Shown piece by piece: positions 24,500 through 33,411 of a stretch of 64,000 nt of DNA (its first letter is position 1; the number at the start of each line of letters is the position of its first letter). The stretch is from NCBI RefSeq assembly GCF_022230955.1, contig NZ_JAKKFI010000103.1, positions 1 to 64,000 of the forward strand, written 5' to 3'. This DNA is from Micromonospora cabrerizensis (GTDB lineage Bacteria > Actinomycetota > Actinomycetes > Mycobacteriales > Micromonosporaceae). The translations under genes were made by a program, and so were the position numbers. The notes beneath the pieces were generated by a model, which worked only from the letters and a program-made list of their open reading frames with translations, made no database searches and was not told where the DNA came from.

Positions 24500-24665
24500 G
24501 GGCGCTCCTCGGCAGCGCCGACAGGGGCGTCGGCGCGCGACGAAGCTACCGTGACATTGAGCACATCAGATATGAGCGCGGTCGACACGGTCGACGCCGC
24601 CGGTGTGTTCCCCGTAGCCACCCCCGGGCTCCGCCCGATGGGGGCGACGAGCGCGACGGCAGGGG

Positions 24666-25268
24666 TCAGGCGGTGTCGCCGGGGGCGAGGTGGCGGTAGC
24701 CGGGGATCGTCTCGGTGAACCAGCCGGCGACGCTGGCCAGGCCGCGTTCGTTGAGCTGCGCGTCGTGGATCGGGTACGCGGCCTCCGCGCCCACGGCGGC
24801 GGCGAACCGGATCGCCTCGTCGAGCCGCAGCCACGACCCCTGGGCCGGGACGAGCAGGGTGTGCACCGGCTCGTCCGGCACGTGCAGGGAGTCGCCGGGG
24901 TGGTAGAGCCCGGCACCGACCAGGTAGCCGAGGTTGGGGCAGTCCGGTTGACCCTCGTGGATGGTGGCGTGCCGGCCGCCGTGGGCGCTGACCTCGATGC
25001 CGGCCGCGGTGAAGCGTTGCCCGGCGCGGACCCGCGTCACCGGCAGCGGCGCGATGTCGGGCAGTCGGGCACCCTCGGGGGCGTACACCGGGACGCCCAG
25101 GCCGGCGAGGCGCAGGACGTCCACGTGGTCGGTGTGCTCGTGGGTGACCAGGACGGCGTCCGCGCCGACCAGGGCGCGTGGCTCGCTCCACGTCCCCGGG
25201 TCGATCACCAGGACCCCGCCGTCGTGCTCGACGCGGACACAGGCGTGCGTGAATCGGGTGATCCGCAT
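24666..25268 (-). CDS. MBL-fold metal-dependent hydrolase
   Basis: A 200-residue metallo-beta-lactamase-like protein of the UlaG/ZnuA-like small type. It opens MRITRFTHACVRVEHDGG and has LVTHEHTDHVD for zinc binding, then HGGRHATIH, a YHPGDSLH aspartate and a final YPIHDAQL histidine. The ATG at 25268 matches the usual family N terminus; starts at 25304-25310 inside the end of the multicopper oxidase gene are also possible. Neither has a good ribosome site. It follows the multicopper oxidase gene closely and may be co-transcribed. The substrate is unknown. Confidence 0.78.
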   Translation of the reverse strand: MRITRFTHACVRVEHDGGVLVIDPGTWSEPRALVGADAVLVTHEHTDHVDVLRLAGLGVPVYAPEGARLPDIAPLPVTRVRAGQRFTAAGIEVSAHGGRHATIHEGQPDCPNLGYLVGAGLYHPGDSLHVPDEPVHTLLVPAQGSWLRLDEAIRFAAAVGAEAAYPIHDAQLNERGLASVAGWFTETIPGYRHLAPGDTA

Positions 25269-25296
25269 CCGGCGACGGTACGCCGTCGGAGCTGGA

Positions 25297-26826
25297 TCAG
25301 TCATGGTCACCGTGGTCGGCGTGCGCGGGCGGCCGACCGGGCGCCTGCCCCGGGTCGACCACGACGAACTGCCCCATCATCCCGCTGTCCTCGTGCCAGA
25401 GCAGGTGGCAGTGGTACATGTAGGGCAGGTTCGGGTCACTGTGGTCGGTGAACCGCAGCACGATCCTCATCGGCCGGTGCGGCGGCAGGAAGATGGTGTC
25501 CTTCCATCCGCCCAGCTCGGGCGGTGGCGGGGCGCCGTCCACCGAGAGCAGTTGGAACTGCACGTCGTGGACGTGGAAGTTGTGCGGGGTGCCGTCTGCG
25601 TTGGTCACCTCCCAGACCTCGGTGCTGTCCCGGGTGGCGGCGAAGTCGATCCGGTCCATCCGCATCGACTGGCCGTTGATGCCCCGCCCGCGAAACTCCA
25701 GTCGGCGGGTGGTGGCCGCGGCGCCCGGGTCCAGCCGGTCCGTCGGCACCAGTTCGTCGGGCACCGGCGGGGCGGGAGCGAGGGTGTCGGCGGCGCGCAG
25801 TTGCAGCACGTCGAACCGGTCCGCGCCGCCCGCCGAACGCCGGGACAACCCGCCGATGCCCAGGTCGGGCGGTGTGCTGCGCAGGGTCGGTCGTTCACCC
25901 GGCCGGACATCCACCACGATCTCCGCCCGTTCCCCGGGCGAGAGTCGTACCCGGGTCAGCCGGGTGGTCCGGGCCAGCAGCCCCCCGTCCGTGCCGACGA
26001 GCGCGAACGGGCGGTCGTCGGAGAGCCCGAAGTCGTACGTCCGCGCGGTGGACGCGTTGAGCAGTCGCAGTCGGACCCGCTCGGTGCGTACGTCCAGGTA
26101 GGGGCCGACGGTGCCGTTGACCAGCAGGGTGTCGCCGAGCACGCCGATGCCGGCGAAGGCGTTGCGGGTCTTGTCGAACTGGCCGCTGCCGGAGAAGCTG
26201 CGGTCCTGAACGATCACCGGCACGTCGTCCACCCCGTAGGTGCGCGGCAGCGGCAGCGCCGCCTCCCGGTCGTCGTCCAGGAGGAACATGCCCGCCAGAC
26301 CCCGGTAGACCTGGTCCTCGGTGGCCCCGTGCGGGTGCGGGTGATACCAGAGGGTGGCGGCCGGCTGGTCCACCTGCCAGGTGGGTGACCAGGTGGCACC
26401 CGGGCGGACCATCTGGTGCGGGCCGCCGTCCATCCGGGCCGGCAGGTGCATACCGTGCCAGTGCACGTTGGTTTCCTCGCCCAACATGTTGACGACGTTC
26501 ACCCGCACCTGCTCGCCCCGCTTGGCACGCAGCGTCGGGCCGAGGAAGTCACCGCCGAAGCCCGCGGTGGCTGTCATCCGTCCGTCGCCACCGAAGTCAC
26601 GCCGGCCCTGCTGGGCGACCAGGTCGAAGACCCGCCGGCCTCGGTCGTCCAGGCGGGACGGGGCCAGAGGCGGCACCGCCAGCGGGTTGGCGAAGGTCAC
26701 CTCGCCGACGGTGTCGGTGGGGCGGGTCAGCGTCCAGGCGCCGACGGCGAGGCCGCCGCCGAGCACGAGCACGCCGACCACGACGCCGATGAGCACCCGG
26801 ACCACGCGTCGTCGTCGAGTAGGCAC
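25297..26826 (-). CDS. multicopper oxidase
   Basis: A 509-residue membrane-anchored or secreted oxidase with an N-terminal hydrophobic anchor (VVRVLIGVVVGVLVLGGGLAV). The four copper motifs are in order: NVHWHGMH, WYHPHPHG, PHNFHVHDVQF and MYHCHLLWHEDSGMMG, giving the type 1 and trinuclear type 2/3 sites. This is a three-domain laccase/CotA/CueO-like enzyme oxidising phenols or Cu(I). The C-terminal tail is histidine-rich (HADHGDHD). The start is GTG 26826, eight bases after aggagg; an in-frame GTG at 26850 would overlap the operator-like palindrome. Copper homeostasis is a plausible role. Confidence 0.88.
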   Translation of the reverse strand: MPTRRRRVVRVLIGVVVGVLVLGGGLAVGAWTLTRPTDTVGEVTFANPLAVPPLAPSRLDDRGRRVFDLVAQQGRRDFGGDGRMTATAGFGGDFLGPTLRAKRGEQVRVNVVNMLGEETNVHWHGMHLPARMDGGPHQMVRPGATWSPTWQVDQPAATLWYHPHPHGATEDQVYRGLAGMFLLDDDREAALPLPRTYGVDDVPVIVQDRSFSGSGQFDKTRNAFAGIGVLGDTLLVNGTVGPYLDVRTERVRLRLLNASTARTYDFGLSDDRPFALVGTDGGLLARTTRLTRVRLSPGERAEIVVDVRPGERPTLRSTPPDLGIGGLSRRSAGGADRFDVLQLRAADTLAPAPPVPDELVPTDRLDPGAAATTRRLEFRGRGINGQSMRMDRIDFAATRDSTEVWEVTNADGTPHNFHVHDVQFQLLSVDGAPPPPELGGWKDTIFLPPHRPMRIVLRFTDHSDPNLPYMYHCHLLWHEDSGMMGQFVVVDPGQAPGRPPAHADHGDHD

Positions 26827-26849
26827 AGGAACCACCTCCTGAAGAGTCA

Positions 26850-26859
26850 CTACATGTAG
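26850..26859. promoter_or_regulatory. palindrome upstream of multicopper oxidase
   Basis: CTACATGTAG is a perfect 10-bp palindrome between the putative promoter (AT-rich aataagaag on the - strand) and the ribosome site of the multicopper oxidase. Its halves resemble the TACA/TGTA halves of CopY/BlaI-type operators but without the two-base spacer, so copper-responsive control is only suggested. Confidence 0.45.
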
Positions 26860-26992
26860 CTTGTCTTCTTATTGGAGTGGCGGCCACCGAAACGGCTGGC
26901 TTTCCGGGCGCGGTCCGGGATGACCCCGAGGGCGCGTCCGGGCCGTACCGACGCTGCGATTGGGCCGGCCCGCTCGGGGTAGTGCGAACCCC

Positions 26993-27799
26993 ATGCCCCA
27001 GCGCTACGCGAACTACCCGAGGATCGCCGTGGTCACCGGTGCGGACTCCGGCATCGGCAAGGCCTGCGCGGTCGCGCTGGCCGAGGCCGGCTTCGACATC
27101 GGCATCACCTGGTACGGCGACCCCGACGGCGCCGAACGGACCGCCACCGAGGTCCGCGCCACCGGTCGCCGCTGCGAGGTGGCCGAGGTGGACCTGACCC
27201 GACTGCCGGAGGCGGCGGCGGTGGTGGACGAGCTGGCCGATCGGCTCGGCGGCATGGGGGTGCTGGTCAACAACGCCGGCATCGGCGCCTCGACGCCGTT
27301 CGTCGACACCGGATGGGAGCAGTGGCGCGAGGTGCTCGCCGTCGACCTGGACGCGCCGTTCCTGTGCGCGCAACGGGCCGCGCGACGGATGCGGGCCGCC
27401 GGCACCGGAGGGCGGATCGTCAACATCACCAGCGTGCACGAGCACGCGCCCCGGGTGGGCTCCGCCGCGTACTGCGCCGCCAAGGGTGGGCTGGGTCTGC
27501 TGACCCGGGTGATGGCACAGGAGCTGGCCGCCGATGGGATCACCGTCAACGCGGTCGCCCCGGGTGAGATCGCCACGCCGATGACGGGCTTGGAGGACGT
27601 CGACCCGTACACCCAGGACCGGCCCGGCGTACCGGTGGGGCGACCGGGGGACGCCCGCGAGGTCGCCGCCGTGGTCGCGTTCCTCGCCTCCCCCGCCGCC
27701 AGCTACGTCACCGGGGCGTCCTGGCCGGTCGACGGCGGCATGCTGCTGATGGGTCCGCAGGCCGACGCGTTGACCAGCGACGACTGGCGTTCGGTCTGA
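26993..27799 (+). CDS. short-chain dehydrogenase/reductase (FabG/glucose dehydrogenase type)
   Basis: A 268-residue classical SDR. The cofactor motif TGADSGIG is at about residues 15-22, NNAG near 90, the catalytic serine in NITSVHEH, YCAAKGG, and the family ending YVTGASWPVDGGML. It probably uses NADP(H) on a hydroxy/keto substrate; specificity is not readable. The ATG at 26993 has no clear ribosome site, but TAGTGC lies seven bases upstream, so the mRNA may be leaderless. It is divergent from the multicopper oxidase and convergent with the membrane protein at 27807. Confidence 0.85.
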   Translation: MPQRYANYPRIAVVTGADSGIGKACAVALAEAGFDIGITWYGDPDGAERTATEVRATGRRCEVAEVDLTRLPEAAAVVDELADRLGGMGVLVNNAGIGASTPFVDTGWEQWREVLAVDLDAPFLCAQRAARRMRAAGTGGRIVNITSVHEHAPRVGSAAYCAAKGGLGLLTRVMAQELAADGITVNAVAPGEIATPMTGLEDVDPYTQDRPGVPVGRPGDAREVAAVVAFLASPAASYVTGASWPVDGGMLLMGPQADALTSDDWRSV

Positions 27800-27806
27800 G
27801 CGGCGG

Positions 27807-28415
27807 TCACTTCCGCTCGGCAGCGGCCGTGCGCAGGATGTAGAGGAACTGCGCGGCGAACGCCGCCAGCGCGACCACCACCCCGGCCGGGATCGCGAGG
27901 GTGTGCCCGGCCCCGGCCAGGCCGGCCAGCAGGGTGACCCCGAGCCCGACCAGCAACGCGTTGACCGCGCCGACCAGCGCCGCCGTGGTGAGCAGGAACT
28001 CCCACCGCCCACGCTCGATGCCCACCAGGGACCAGGCCGCCCGCATCGTGCCCTCGTCCGTCACGGCGTCGGCGAAGAAGTCGTGCTGGCCGGCGAACCG
28101 GTGGTGGTAGTACGCGCGGATGCGCTGGATCCTCCACAGGTCCAACGCGTTCTCCACGGTCGTCTCGACCAGCCGCAGGAAGGTCAGCAGCCCGATGACC
28201 ACCAGGGTTGGCAGCACCGCGCCCAGGTAGGGCCGGACCAGTTTGTCGTTGCTGGCCACGAAGCCCAGCCCGATCAGGGCGGCCGACAGGACGGACAGGT
28301 AGATGGTGGCCCGACCGGTGGACTCGGCGATGGTGCCGGAGCGGGCCGTTTCCAGGGCGAAGTGCTCGGTGGTCAGGGCGGTCAGCAGCGCCTGCTCGCG
28401 CTCACTCTCGTTCAT
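27807..28415 (-). CDS. four-span membrane protein of unknown function
   Basis: A 202-residue integral membrane protein. A charged N terminus (NESEREQALLTALTTEHFALE) precedes two helices (ATIYLSVLSAALIGLGFVA; YLGAVLPTLVVIGLLTFL). A central cytoplasmic segment with RIQRIRAYYHHRF follows, and two more helices end the protein. I do not recognise the family. ATG 28415 follows ggagag by nine bases. Upstream in-frame sequence is not conserved-looking and overlaps the promoter region of the divergent 28597 gene. Confidence 0.65.
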   Translation of the reverse strand: MNESEREQALLTALTTEHFALETARSGTIAESTGRATIYLSVLSAALIGLGFVASNDKLVRPYLGAVLPTLVVIGLLTFLRLVETTVENALDLWRIQRIRAYYHHRFAGQHDFFADAVTDEGTMRAAWSLVGIERGRWEFLLTTAALVGAVNALLVGLGVTLLAGLAGAGHTLAIPAGVVVALAAFAAQFLYILRTAAAERK

Positions 28416-28596
28416 CCGAGCCCACTCTCCGTAGTCGCACGCTGCCGTTACCGTCACCCTAGGAGCGGTGGTGACGGTCCGGTCGGCGAAACCGCCGGCC
28501 CCGAACGGGGCAGCGAGCGGCAAAGCGGGCACGTATCCTCCGCATTCTGGTGATTTGTGGGCGGCGGCGGGCCGGCCGACGACGGAAGGGGACCGG

Positions 28597-29694
28597 ATGC
28601 CCGGGTGGGCTGTTCGGGGCGGGCGGCAACGACGCGCCTTCGTCGTCGGTGGTGCACTGCTCGGGGTCGCCGTCGTCATGCTGGTGGGCGCGTGGCGCAG
28701 CACCGGCTTCCTCAGCGACCTGCTGCTCAACCTCGGTGCCAGCGTGGTGCTCGCGGCCATCTCGTACGTCATCTTCGACCCGCTGTTCGAGGAGGCCCGC
28801 AAGGCGCGCGTGCAGGAGCACCTGCGCTTCGACCAGCAGGCGTTCGTGGCCCGGCTGCACCGCTCCGCACGCCGGGTGCGCATCCTCGACACCTGGACGA
28901 TCCTGCTGGAGCAGCGGCACCGCGAGGAGACCCTGACCGCGATCCGAGCCGCACTCGGCAACGGCGCCCAGGTGCAGTTGCTCCTGCTCGACCCGGACTG
29001 CACCGCCGCCCAGCAGCGCTCCGAGGAGCTGGAACGGCAGCGGGTGGACGTGCCCCGGCAGATCCGCACCAACCTGCGCCACCTGGCCGCCTTCACCGAC
29101 GCCCTCGACTCCCGGCTACGGCAACGCCTGCAGGTCCGGCTCTACGACGCGTCCCCGTCGATCCAGCTCTACCAGTGGGACGGGCGGGCGCTGATCTCGT
29201 TCTTCCCGATCGGGAAGCTGTCGTTCAACGTGCCCCAACTGGAGGTGGACATGGACAGCCCCTGGGGCGGTTTCGTGCACGCCCGGTTCGAGGAGTTGTG
29301 GGAGCACGAGCAGGCCACCCTGAACCTGGAGCGGTACTGGTCGGTCGTGGTCACGCTGCGCCACGACGACTCCGACGTGGTCGAGGTGCGCGTGCCGTAC
29401 GTGACGGTGGACGGGCAGCACTACGTCGACTGCCGCGGGTTCCGGGTCACCGGGCCGCTGACCGTGCGAGCCATGCTCCCGCCCCGCGCACCCGGGGCGT
29501 CTCCCGCGGTGTTCGCGCTGGCCGAGCCCGCCGACGGGGACCACACGCCGGCCGACGCCGTGAGACGGCACTTCGACCAGAAGTACGGGCACGACGACGG
29601 GGAGCGGGCGATCTACCGGTTGGTGCCGCCGGCGGGCCACTCGCGTACCCCGACTCCCCGCTCGGCGGCGGCCGGCGACACGCACGGACGGTGA
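28597..29694 (+). CDS. membrane-anchored DUF5919-like protein
   Basis: A 365-residue protein with two N-terminal hydrophobic segments ([37 protein letters not shown]). A cytoplasmic domain follows that begins with [16 protein letters not shown] and contains [18 protein letters not shown] and [20 protein letters not shown], a block I associate with DUF5919; LLLLDPDC resembles the phospholipase D-like fold loosely. The N terminus is set at ATG 28597, which follows ggaagggg. The function is unknown. The C-terminal 100 residues have strand-rich, non-repetitive sequence. Confidence 0.65.
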   Translation: MPGWAVRGGRQRRAFVVGGALLGVAVVMLVGAWRSTGFLSDLLLNLGASVVLAAISYVIFDPLFEEARKARVQEHLRFDQQAFVARLHRSARRVRILDTWTILLEQRHREETLTAIRAALGNGAQVQLLLLDPDCTAAQQRSEELERQRVDVPRQIRTNLRHLAAFTDALDSRLRQRLQVRLYDASPSIQLYQWDGRALISFFPIGKLSFNVPQLEVDMDSPWGGFVHARFEELWEHEQATLNLERYWSVVVTLRHDDSDVVEVRVPYVTVDGQHYVDCRGFRVTGPLTVRAMLPPRAPGASPAVFALAEPADGDHTPADAVRRHFDQKYGHDDGERAIYRLVPPAGHSRTPTPRSAAAGDTHGR

Positions 29695-29767
29695 CCCCGA
29701 CCGGACCGGTCGGCGCGGCGCGCGAAACAATGGTGGCCTCGTCCCGACCGCCAGGAGGACCGACCAC

Positions 29768-30649
29768 GTGTCGCCCAGCCCCGCACCGCCGTCCGGCTCG
29801 GCGCAGCTGCGTGCCGACTGCGGACGATGCTTCGGCCTGTGCTGCGTGGTGCCCGCGTTCGCCCGATCGGCGGACTTCGCCATCGACAAGCCGGCCGGGC
29901 AGGCCTGCCCCAACCTGGGCCCGGACCACCGCTGCGGCATCCACACCGAGCTGCGGCAACGCGGGTTCCCCGGCTGCACGGTGTTCGACTGCTTCGGTGC
30001 CGGGCAGCAGGTCTCCCAGGTCACCTTCGGCGGGCGGGACTGGCGGGACGCACCGGAGACGCTGTCGGGCATGGCGGAGGCGTTCGCCGTGCTGCGTCCC
30101 CTGCACGAACTGCTCTGGTACCTCACCGAGGCGCTGACGCTGCGCCCACCGGCCGACCTGCGCGACGAGTTGACCCGTGCCCTCACCGAGACGACGGCAC
30201 TCACCGAGGGTGACCCGACGCACCTGCGCACGGTGGACGTCGCCGCCCACCGGGACCGGGTCAACCCCCTGCTGTCGCGGGCCAGCGACGCGGCCCGCTC
30301 CCCCGGGGGCGTCGACCACCGGGGCGCGCACCTGCCCGGCGCCGACCTGCGCCGGGTCGACCTGCGCCGCGCCAACCTGCGCGGGGCGCTGCTGATCGGC
30401 GCCGACCTGCGCGGCGTCGACCTGAGCCTCGCCGACGTCACCGGCGCGGACCTGCGCGGGGCCGACCTTCGCGGCAGCGATCTGCGGAGCACGCTCTTCC
30501 TGCACCAGTCCCAGCTGGATGCCGCTCGGGGCGATGTCCGCACCGGCCTGCCGGCAACGCGCGCCCGGCCACCGCACTGGACGGCGCTGCCGCTCAACCC
30601 GGTCCGCCAGCCGTCCCGCGCCACGGCCCGTCGCGGCCGGCGCCGATAG
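29768..30649 (+). CDS. cysteine-cluster plus pentapeptide-repeat protein
   Basis: A 293-residue protein. The N terminus carries CGRCFGLCC, a CxxCxxxCC cluster like the YkgJ-type iron/zinc-chelate domain, followed by further cysteines (QACPN, RCGIH, GCTVFDC). A helical middle ([15 protein letters not shown]) leads to about ten pentapeptide repeats ([25 protein letters not shown]), residues about 180-250. These build a right-handed square helix. The tail is Arg-rich. GTG 29768 follows AGGAGG by eight bases. The function is unknown; metal binding is inferred from the cysteines. Confidence 0.75.
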   Translation: MSPSPAPPSGSAQLRADCGRCFGLCCVVPAFARSADFAIDKPAGQACPNLGPDHRCGIHTELRQRGFPGCTVFDCFGAGQQVSQVTFGGRDWRDAPETLSGMAEAFAVLRPLHELLWYLTEALTLRPPADLRDELTRALTETTALTEGDPTHLRTVDVAAHRDRVNPLLSRASDAARSPGGVDHRGAHLPGADLRRVDLRRANLRGALLIGADLRGVDLSLADVTGADLRGADLRGSDLRSTLFLHQSQLDAARGDVRTGLPATRARPPHWTALPLNPVRQPSRATARRGRRR

Positions 30650-30668
30650 CGGCCCGACGCTCGTCGCG

Positions 30669-31190
30669 TCAGTCCTGCGCCAACTCCAGGTAGCCGGCGT
30701 GAACCGGGCACTGCGGGCAGCGCTCGCGGTCGCAGAGCCGGCAGAGGTGGGCCAGGCTGCGGGCATCCGCCACCTCGTCGTGCAGCAGGACGCGGGCGAT
30801 GTCGGCGAGTTGGTGGCGTTGCTCGGCGGTCAGCGGGGCGAGCAACGCGGTCAGCGCCTCCTGCCGCTCGTGCAGGACGCGGGCGGCGGCGGCCGTCCCG
30901 TCGGTGGTGAGGTGCAGGGCACGGCTGCGCGCGTCGGCGCCGGGACGCCTCTCCACCCAGCCCTGCTCCCGCAGTCGCCGGACCAGGTGTGCGACACCGG
31001 GCTGGGTCAGCCCCAGCACCTGCCCCAACCATTCGGCGGTCACCCCCGGCTGGTCCTTGAGGACGATGAGCGCCTCGGCGAGCGCTCCGCCGGCCCCGAC
31101 GGACGCGCTGGCCGACGCGCGTACGCGCGAGCCGACGAGCAGGGCGAGTGCGCCGAGCAGGTTGGGCGAGCCGTCCTCGGGTAGATTCAT
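30669..31190 (-). CDS. MarR-family regulator with C-terminal cysteine motif
   Basis: A 173-residue MarR-type winged-helix repressor: VTAEWLGQVLGLTQPGVAHLVRRLREQGWVER is the recognition region (about residues 50-80) and ADARSRALHLT is the wing. Unusually, the C terminus ends in CRLCDRERCPQC, a CxxCx4CxxC motif able to bind zinc or to sense redox. It diverges from the MFS gene with only five bases between the two start codons and no Shine-Dalgarno. It probably represses itself and the transporter through the 31182-31204 palindrome. Confidence 0.82.
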   Translation of the reverse strand: MNLPEDGSPNLLGALALLVGSRVRASASASVGAGGALAEALIVLKDQPGVTAEWLGQVLGLTQPGVAHLVRRLREQGWVERRPGADARSRALHLTTDGTAAAARVLHERQEALTALLAPLTAEQRHQLADIARVLLHDEVADARSLAHLCRLCDRERCPQCPVHAGYLELAQD

Positions 31191-31204
31191 AAGTCATGAA
31201 TGTA
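31182..31204. promoter_or_regulatory. interlocked divergent leaderless promoters and MarR operator
   Basis: TAGATTCAT and ATGAATGTA (one mismatch in nine) form an inverted repeat around aagtc, and the arms contain the start codons of both marR (31190, -) and the MFS gene (31196, +). TAGATT (31182-31187) lies eight bases before the + ATG, and TACATT (31204-31199 on the - strand) lies eight bases before the - ATG. Both are good -10 hexamers for leaderless mRNAs, each lying partly within the other gene. Confidence 0.75.
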
Positions 31205-32416
31205 CCCCGGCGGGCGATGCTCCTCATCGTGTTGATGACCGTGGCGCAGCTCCCCGTCGCGCTGCGGCAACTGCTCGTCGTGCTGCTCGGTCACCAGAAC
31301 ACCGGCAGCTTCGCCACCGCCGGAGTGGCCAGCGCCGGCTGCGGGATCGGGCTGGCGCTCACCGCGCCGCTGGTCGGCCGACTCCTGGGTCGGCTCGGGG
31401 CCCGGCCGGTGCTCCTCACCACCGGCCTCGCCCACCTGCTCGCCCTGCTCGGACTGGCCGTCACCACCGCGCCGGCGGCGTTCGTGGCACTGGCCACCGT
31501 GGCGGGGCTCAGCACGCCACCGGCGGTCGGCAGTGGACGCGCCCAACTGGCCCGGATGGTCCCCGCCCCCGCGCTGGCCCGCACGTACGCGGTCAACGCC
31601 GTCGGGCAGGAGCTGCTGTACGTCGGCGGCCCCCTCGCGGTGACGCTGAGCCTGCTGATCAGCGGTCCCACGGCCGCACTGCTCGTCTTCGCCGTCATCG
31701 GCACCGCCGGGCTGCTCGGCATGGTCGCCGTGCTGCCGCCACGCGAGGTCGAACGGCACATCGGCGCGAAGCGCTCCGCGCTGCCGGGTCAGGCCACCCG
31801 CCGCACCGTCGTCGGCACCCACATCGGCTACATGGTCAGCATCGGCGCCATGTGGGTGCTGGTGCCCGCGTTCGCCACCACGGTCGGGCACCCGGACCAG
31901 GCCGGGCTGCTGGTGACCATCTGGTCGGTGGGCAGCCTGGCCGGTGGCGTGTTGCTGGCCCGCTGGGGTCGACCCGGCAGCCCGGCGGCGGCGTACCTGG
32001 CGCTGCTCGGCACGTTGGCCGCCACCTCGCTGGCGCTGCTGCTGCCCCGCAGCGTGCCGCAGATGGCCGTCGCGCTGGCGGTGTTCGGCCTCGCGCTGGC
32101 ACCATTCCTCGCCGTCACCGACGAGATCCTCGCCCGGTCCACCCCGGCGGCCCGGCTCCCCGAGACGTACGGGTGGTTGCAGACGGCCGGTCAGCTCGGC
32201 ATCGCCGCCGGGTCCGCGACCAGCGGCGCGGTCAACGACCACGTCGGCAACACTCCGGCGTTCCTGGTGGTCTGCGGCGCGCTGGCGGTGGCGTTGATCG
32301 TCGCGCTCAGCCGTCGCCGGACGCTGCGGCTGCCGTCCGCTGCCCCACCGGCCGAGACGGTCGGACCAGCGGTGGCCGCCGGTGGGCGAGGTTTCGGCCG
32401 GGACGACGCCGGGTAG
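31196..32416 (+). CDS. MFS transporter
   Basis: A 406-residue, twelve-span major facilitator protein. It has the loop 2-3 motif variant GRLLGRLGARPVLLT, a central cytoplasmic loop (PPREVERHIGAKRSALPGQ) and a late GWLQTAGQLGIAAGSATSGAV segment typical of drug-efflux-type members. ATG 31196 is taken from the leaderless architecture; the next ATG (31217) lacks a ribosome site. It is divergent from, and very likely repressed by, the MarR protein. Probable role: export of a toxic small molecule. Confidence 0.85.
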   Translation: MNVPRRAMLLIVLMTVAQLPVALRQLLVVLLGHQNTGSFATAGVASAGCGIGLALTAPLVGRLLGRLGARPVLLTTGLAHLLALLGLAVTTAPAAFVALATVAGLSTPPAVGSGRAQLARMVPAPALARTYAVNAVGQELLYVGGPLAVTLSLLISGPTAALLVFAVIGTAGLLGMVAVLPPREVERHIGAKRSALPGQATRRTVVGTHIGYMVSIGAMWVLVPAFATTVGHPDQAGLLVTIWSVGSLAGGVLLARWGRPGSPAAAYLALLGTLAATSLALLLPRSVPQMAVALAVFGLALAPFLAVTDEILARSTPAARLPETYGWLQTAGQLGIAAGSATSGAVNDHVGNTPAFLVVCGALAVALIVALSRRRTLRLPSAAPPAETVGPAVAAGGRGFGRDDAG

Positions 32417-32455
32417 CCAGCGCCGACGCGGACGGCATCGACGGGGGGGCACGGC

Positions 32456-32692
32456 GTGGGCTACCGAAAGCGCGACGGTGAGTTGCCGGGCGACCCGCAG
32501 CACAGCGAGGACGAGGCCGGCCAGGTGCCGCTGGTGCAGGTCGAGGCAGACACCGAGGTGCCCGCGCCGGCGGACACCGACGTCCGGCCGGACATCGTGA
32601 CCGAGCCCGACAACTCGGGTGTCGCCGGTGGTTCGTCCGGCAGCAGCGGCGGCGGGTCGAGCATGCCGGGGCACCCCGACGCGACCCGCTGA
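32456..32692 (+). CDS. small acidic hypothetical protein
   Basis: A 78-residue acidic, disordered-looking protein: many Asp/Glu (HSEDEAGQ, EADTEVPAPADTDVRPD) and a Gly/Ser tail (GGSSGSSGGGSS). The start is GTG 32456, preceded by a G-run that could serve as ribosome site. No family is recognised. It follows the MFS gene by 39 bases and ends inside a hairpin shared with the convergent rnhA gene. It could be a chance frame, although its composition looks like real small actinomycete proteins. Confidence 0.45.
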   Translation: MGYRKRDGELPGDPQHSEDEAGQVPLVQVEADTEVPAPADTDVRPDIVTEPDNSGVAGGSSGSSGGGSSMPGHPDATR

Positions 32693-32706
32693 CCCGGGCT
32701 CAGCGG
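32686..32706. terminator. short hairpin over two convergent stops
   Basis: ccgctga and tcagcgg pair over 7 bp around the self-complementary cccgggc. The arms contain the stop codons of the small protein (+) and rnhA (-). Confidence 0.45.
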
Positions 32707-33173
32707 CTGGTCAGTGCCGCTCGCGCCTCGGTCATGCCCTTGTTGGCCAGCCCGTCGGCCCGCTCGTTCTCCGGGTGGCCGTTGTGCCCCTTGACCCACA
32801 GCCAGGTGACCTCGTGCCGCTCGCAGGCCGCCTCCAGTCGCTGCCACAGGTCGGCGTTCTTCACCGGCTGCCTCGCGGCGGTCAGCCAACCGTTGCGCTT
32901 CCAGGACGCCAGCCAGCTGGTGATGCCGTTGCGCACGTACGTGCTGTCGGTGTGCAACTCCACGGTGACCGGCCGGTTCAGGCTCTCCAACGCCTGGATG
33001 GCCGCCATCAGCTCCATCCGGTTGTTGGTGGTCGGCGTGGCCTCGCCGCCGCACAACTCCCGCTCGTGGTCGCCGTAACGCAACAGCGCGCCCCAACCAC
33101 CCGGCCCGGGGTTGCCACTGCACGCCCCGTCGGTCCAGATCTGCACGCCCCTGCCGGCCGCCGCGTCCACCAT
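32700..33173 (-). CDS. rnhA: ribonuclease HI
   Basis: A 157-residue RNase HI, which cleaves the RNA strand of RNA-DNA hybrids using Mg2+. The active-site acids are all visible: Asp in [14 protein letters not shown] (residue 15), Glu in [10 protein letters not shown] (residue 53), Asp in TDSTYV (residue 75) and Asp in NERADGLAN near the C terminus. [11 protein letters not shown] carries the conserved His loop. Length matches the E. coli enzyme. ATG 33173 is preceded by a weak ribosome site. Its upstream region is the GC-rich repeat block at 33276-33431. Confidence 0.93.
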   Translation of the reverse strand: MVDAAAGRGVQIWTDGACSGNPGPGGWGALLRYGDHERELCGGEATPTTNNRMELMAAIQALESLNRPVTVELHTDSTYVRNGITSWLASWKRNGWLTAARQPVKNADLWQRLEAACERHEVTWLWVKGHNGHPENERADGLANKGMTEARAALTSR

Positions 33174-33275
33174 GCCCGGCAACCTACCGGGCGCTGACCT
33201 CGCCCTCCCCTCGCGGGGGGCCGGCGCGCCGAGGAGTCGGGTGCCCGCGGGGCGTCGACCCCGAGACGTGAGCCC

Positions 33276-33411
33276 CGCACAAACTGCCTCACACAATCTG
33301 CCCCACGCACACCGCCCGCGCACACGCTGCCCCAGCACCGCCCGCGCACACGCTGCCCCACGCACACCGCCCACGCACACGCTGCCCCACGCACACGCTG
33401 CCCCACGCACG
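33276..33411. repeat. irregular CACACGCTGCCCC repeat block
   Basis: Variants of cacacgctgcccca recur with gctgcccc at 33326, 33352, 33381, 33397 and 33411 (spacing 26, 29, 16, 14), interspersed with caccgcccgcgca. The element gctgcccc is the arm of the hairpin at 33412-33431, so this is a second case of an amplified terminator arm. Confidence 0.75.
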
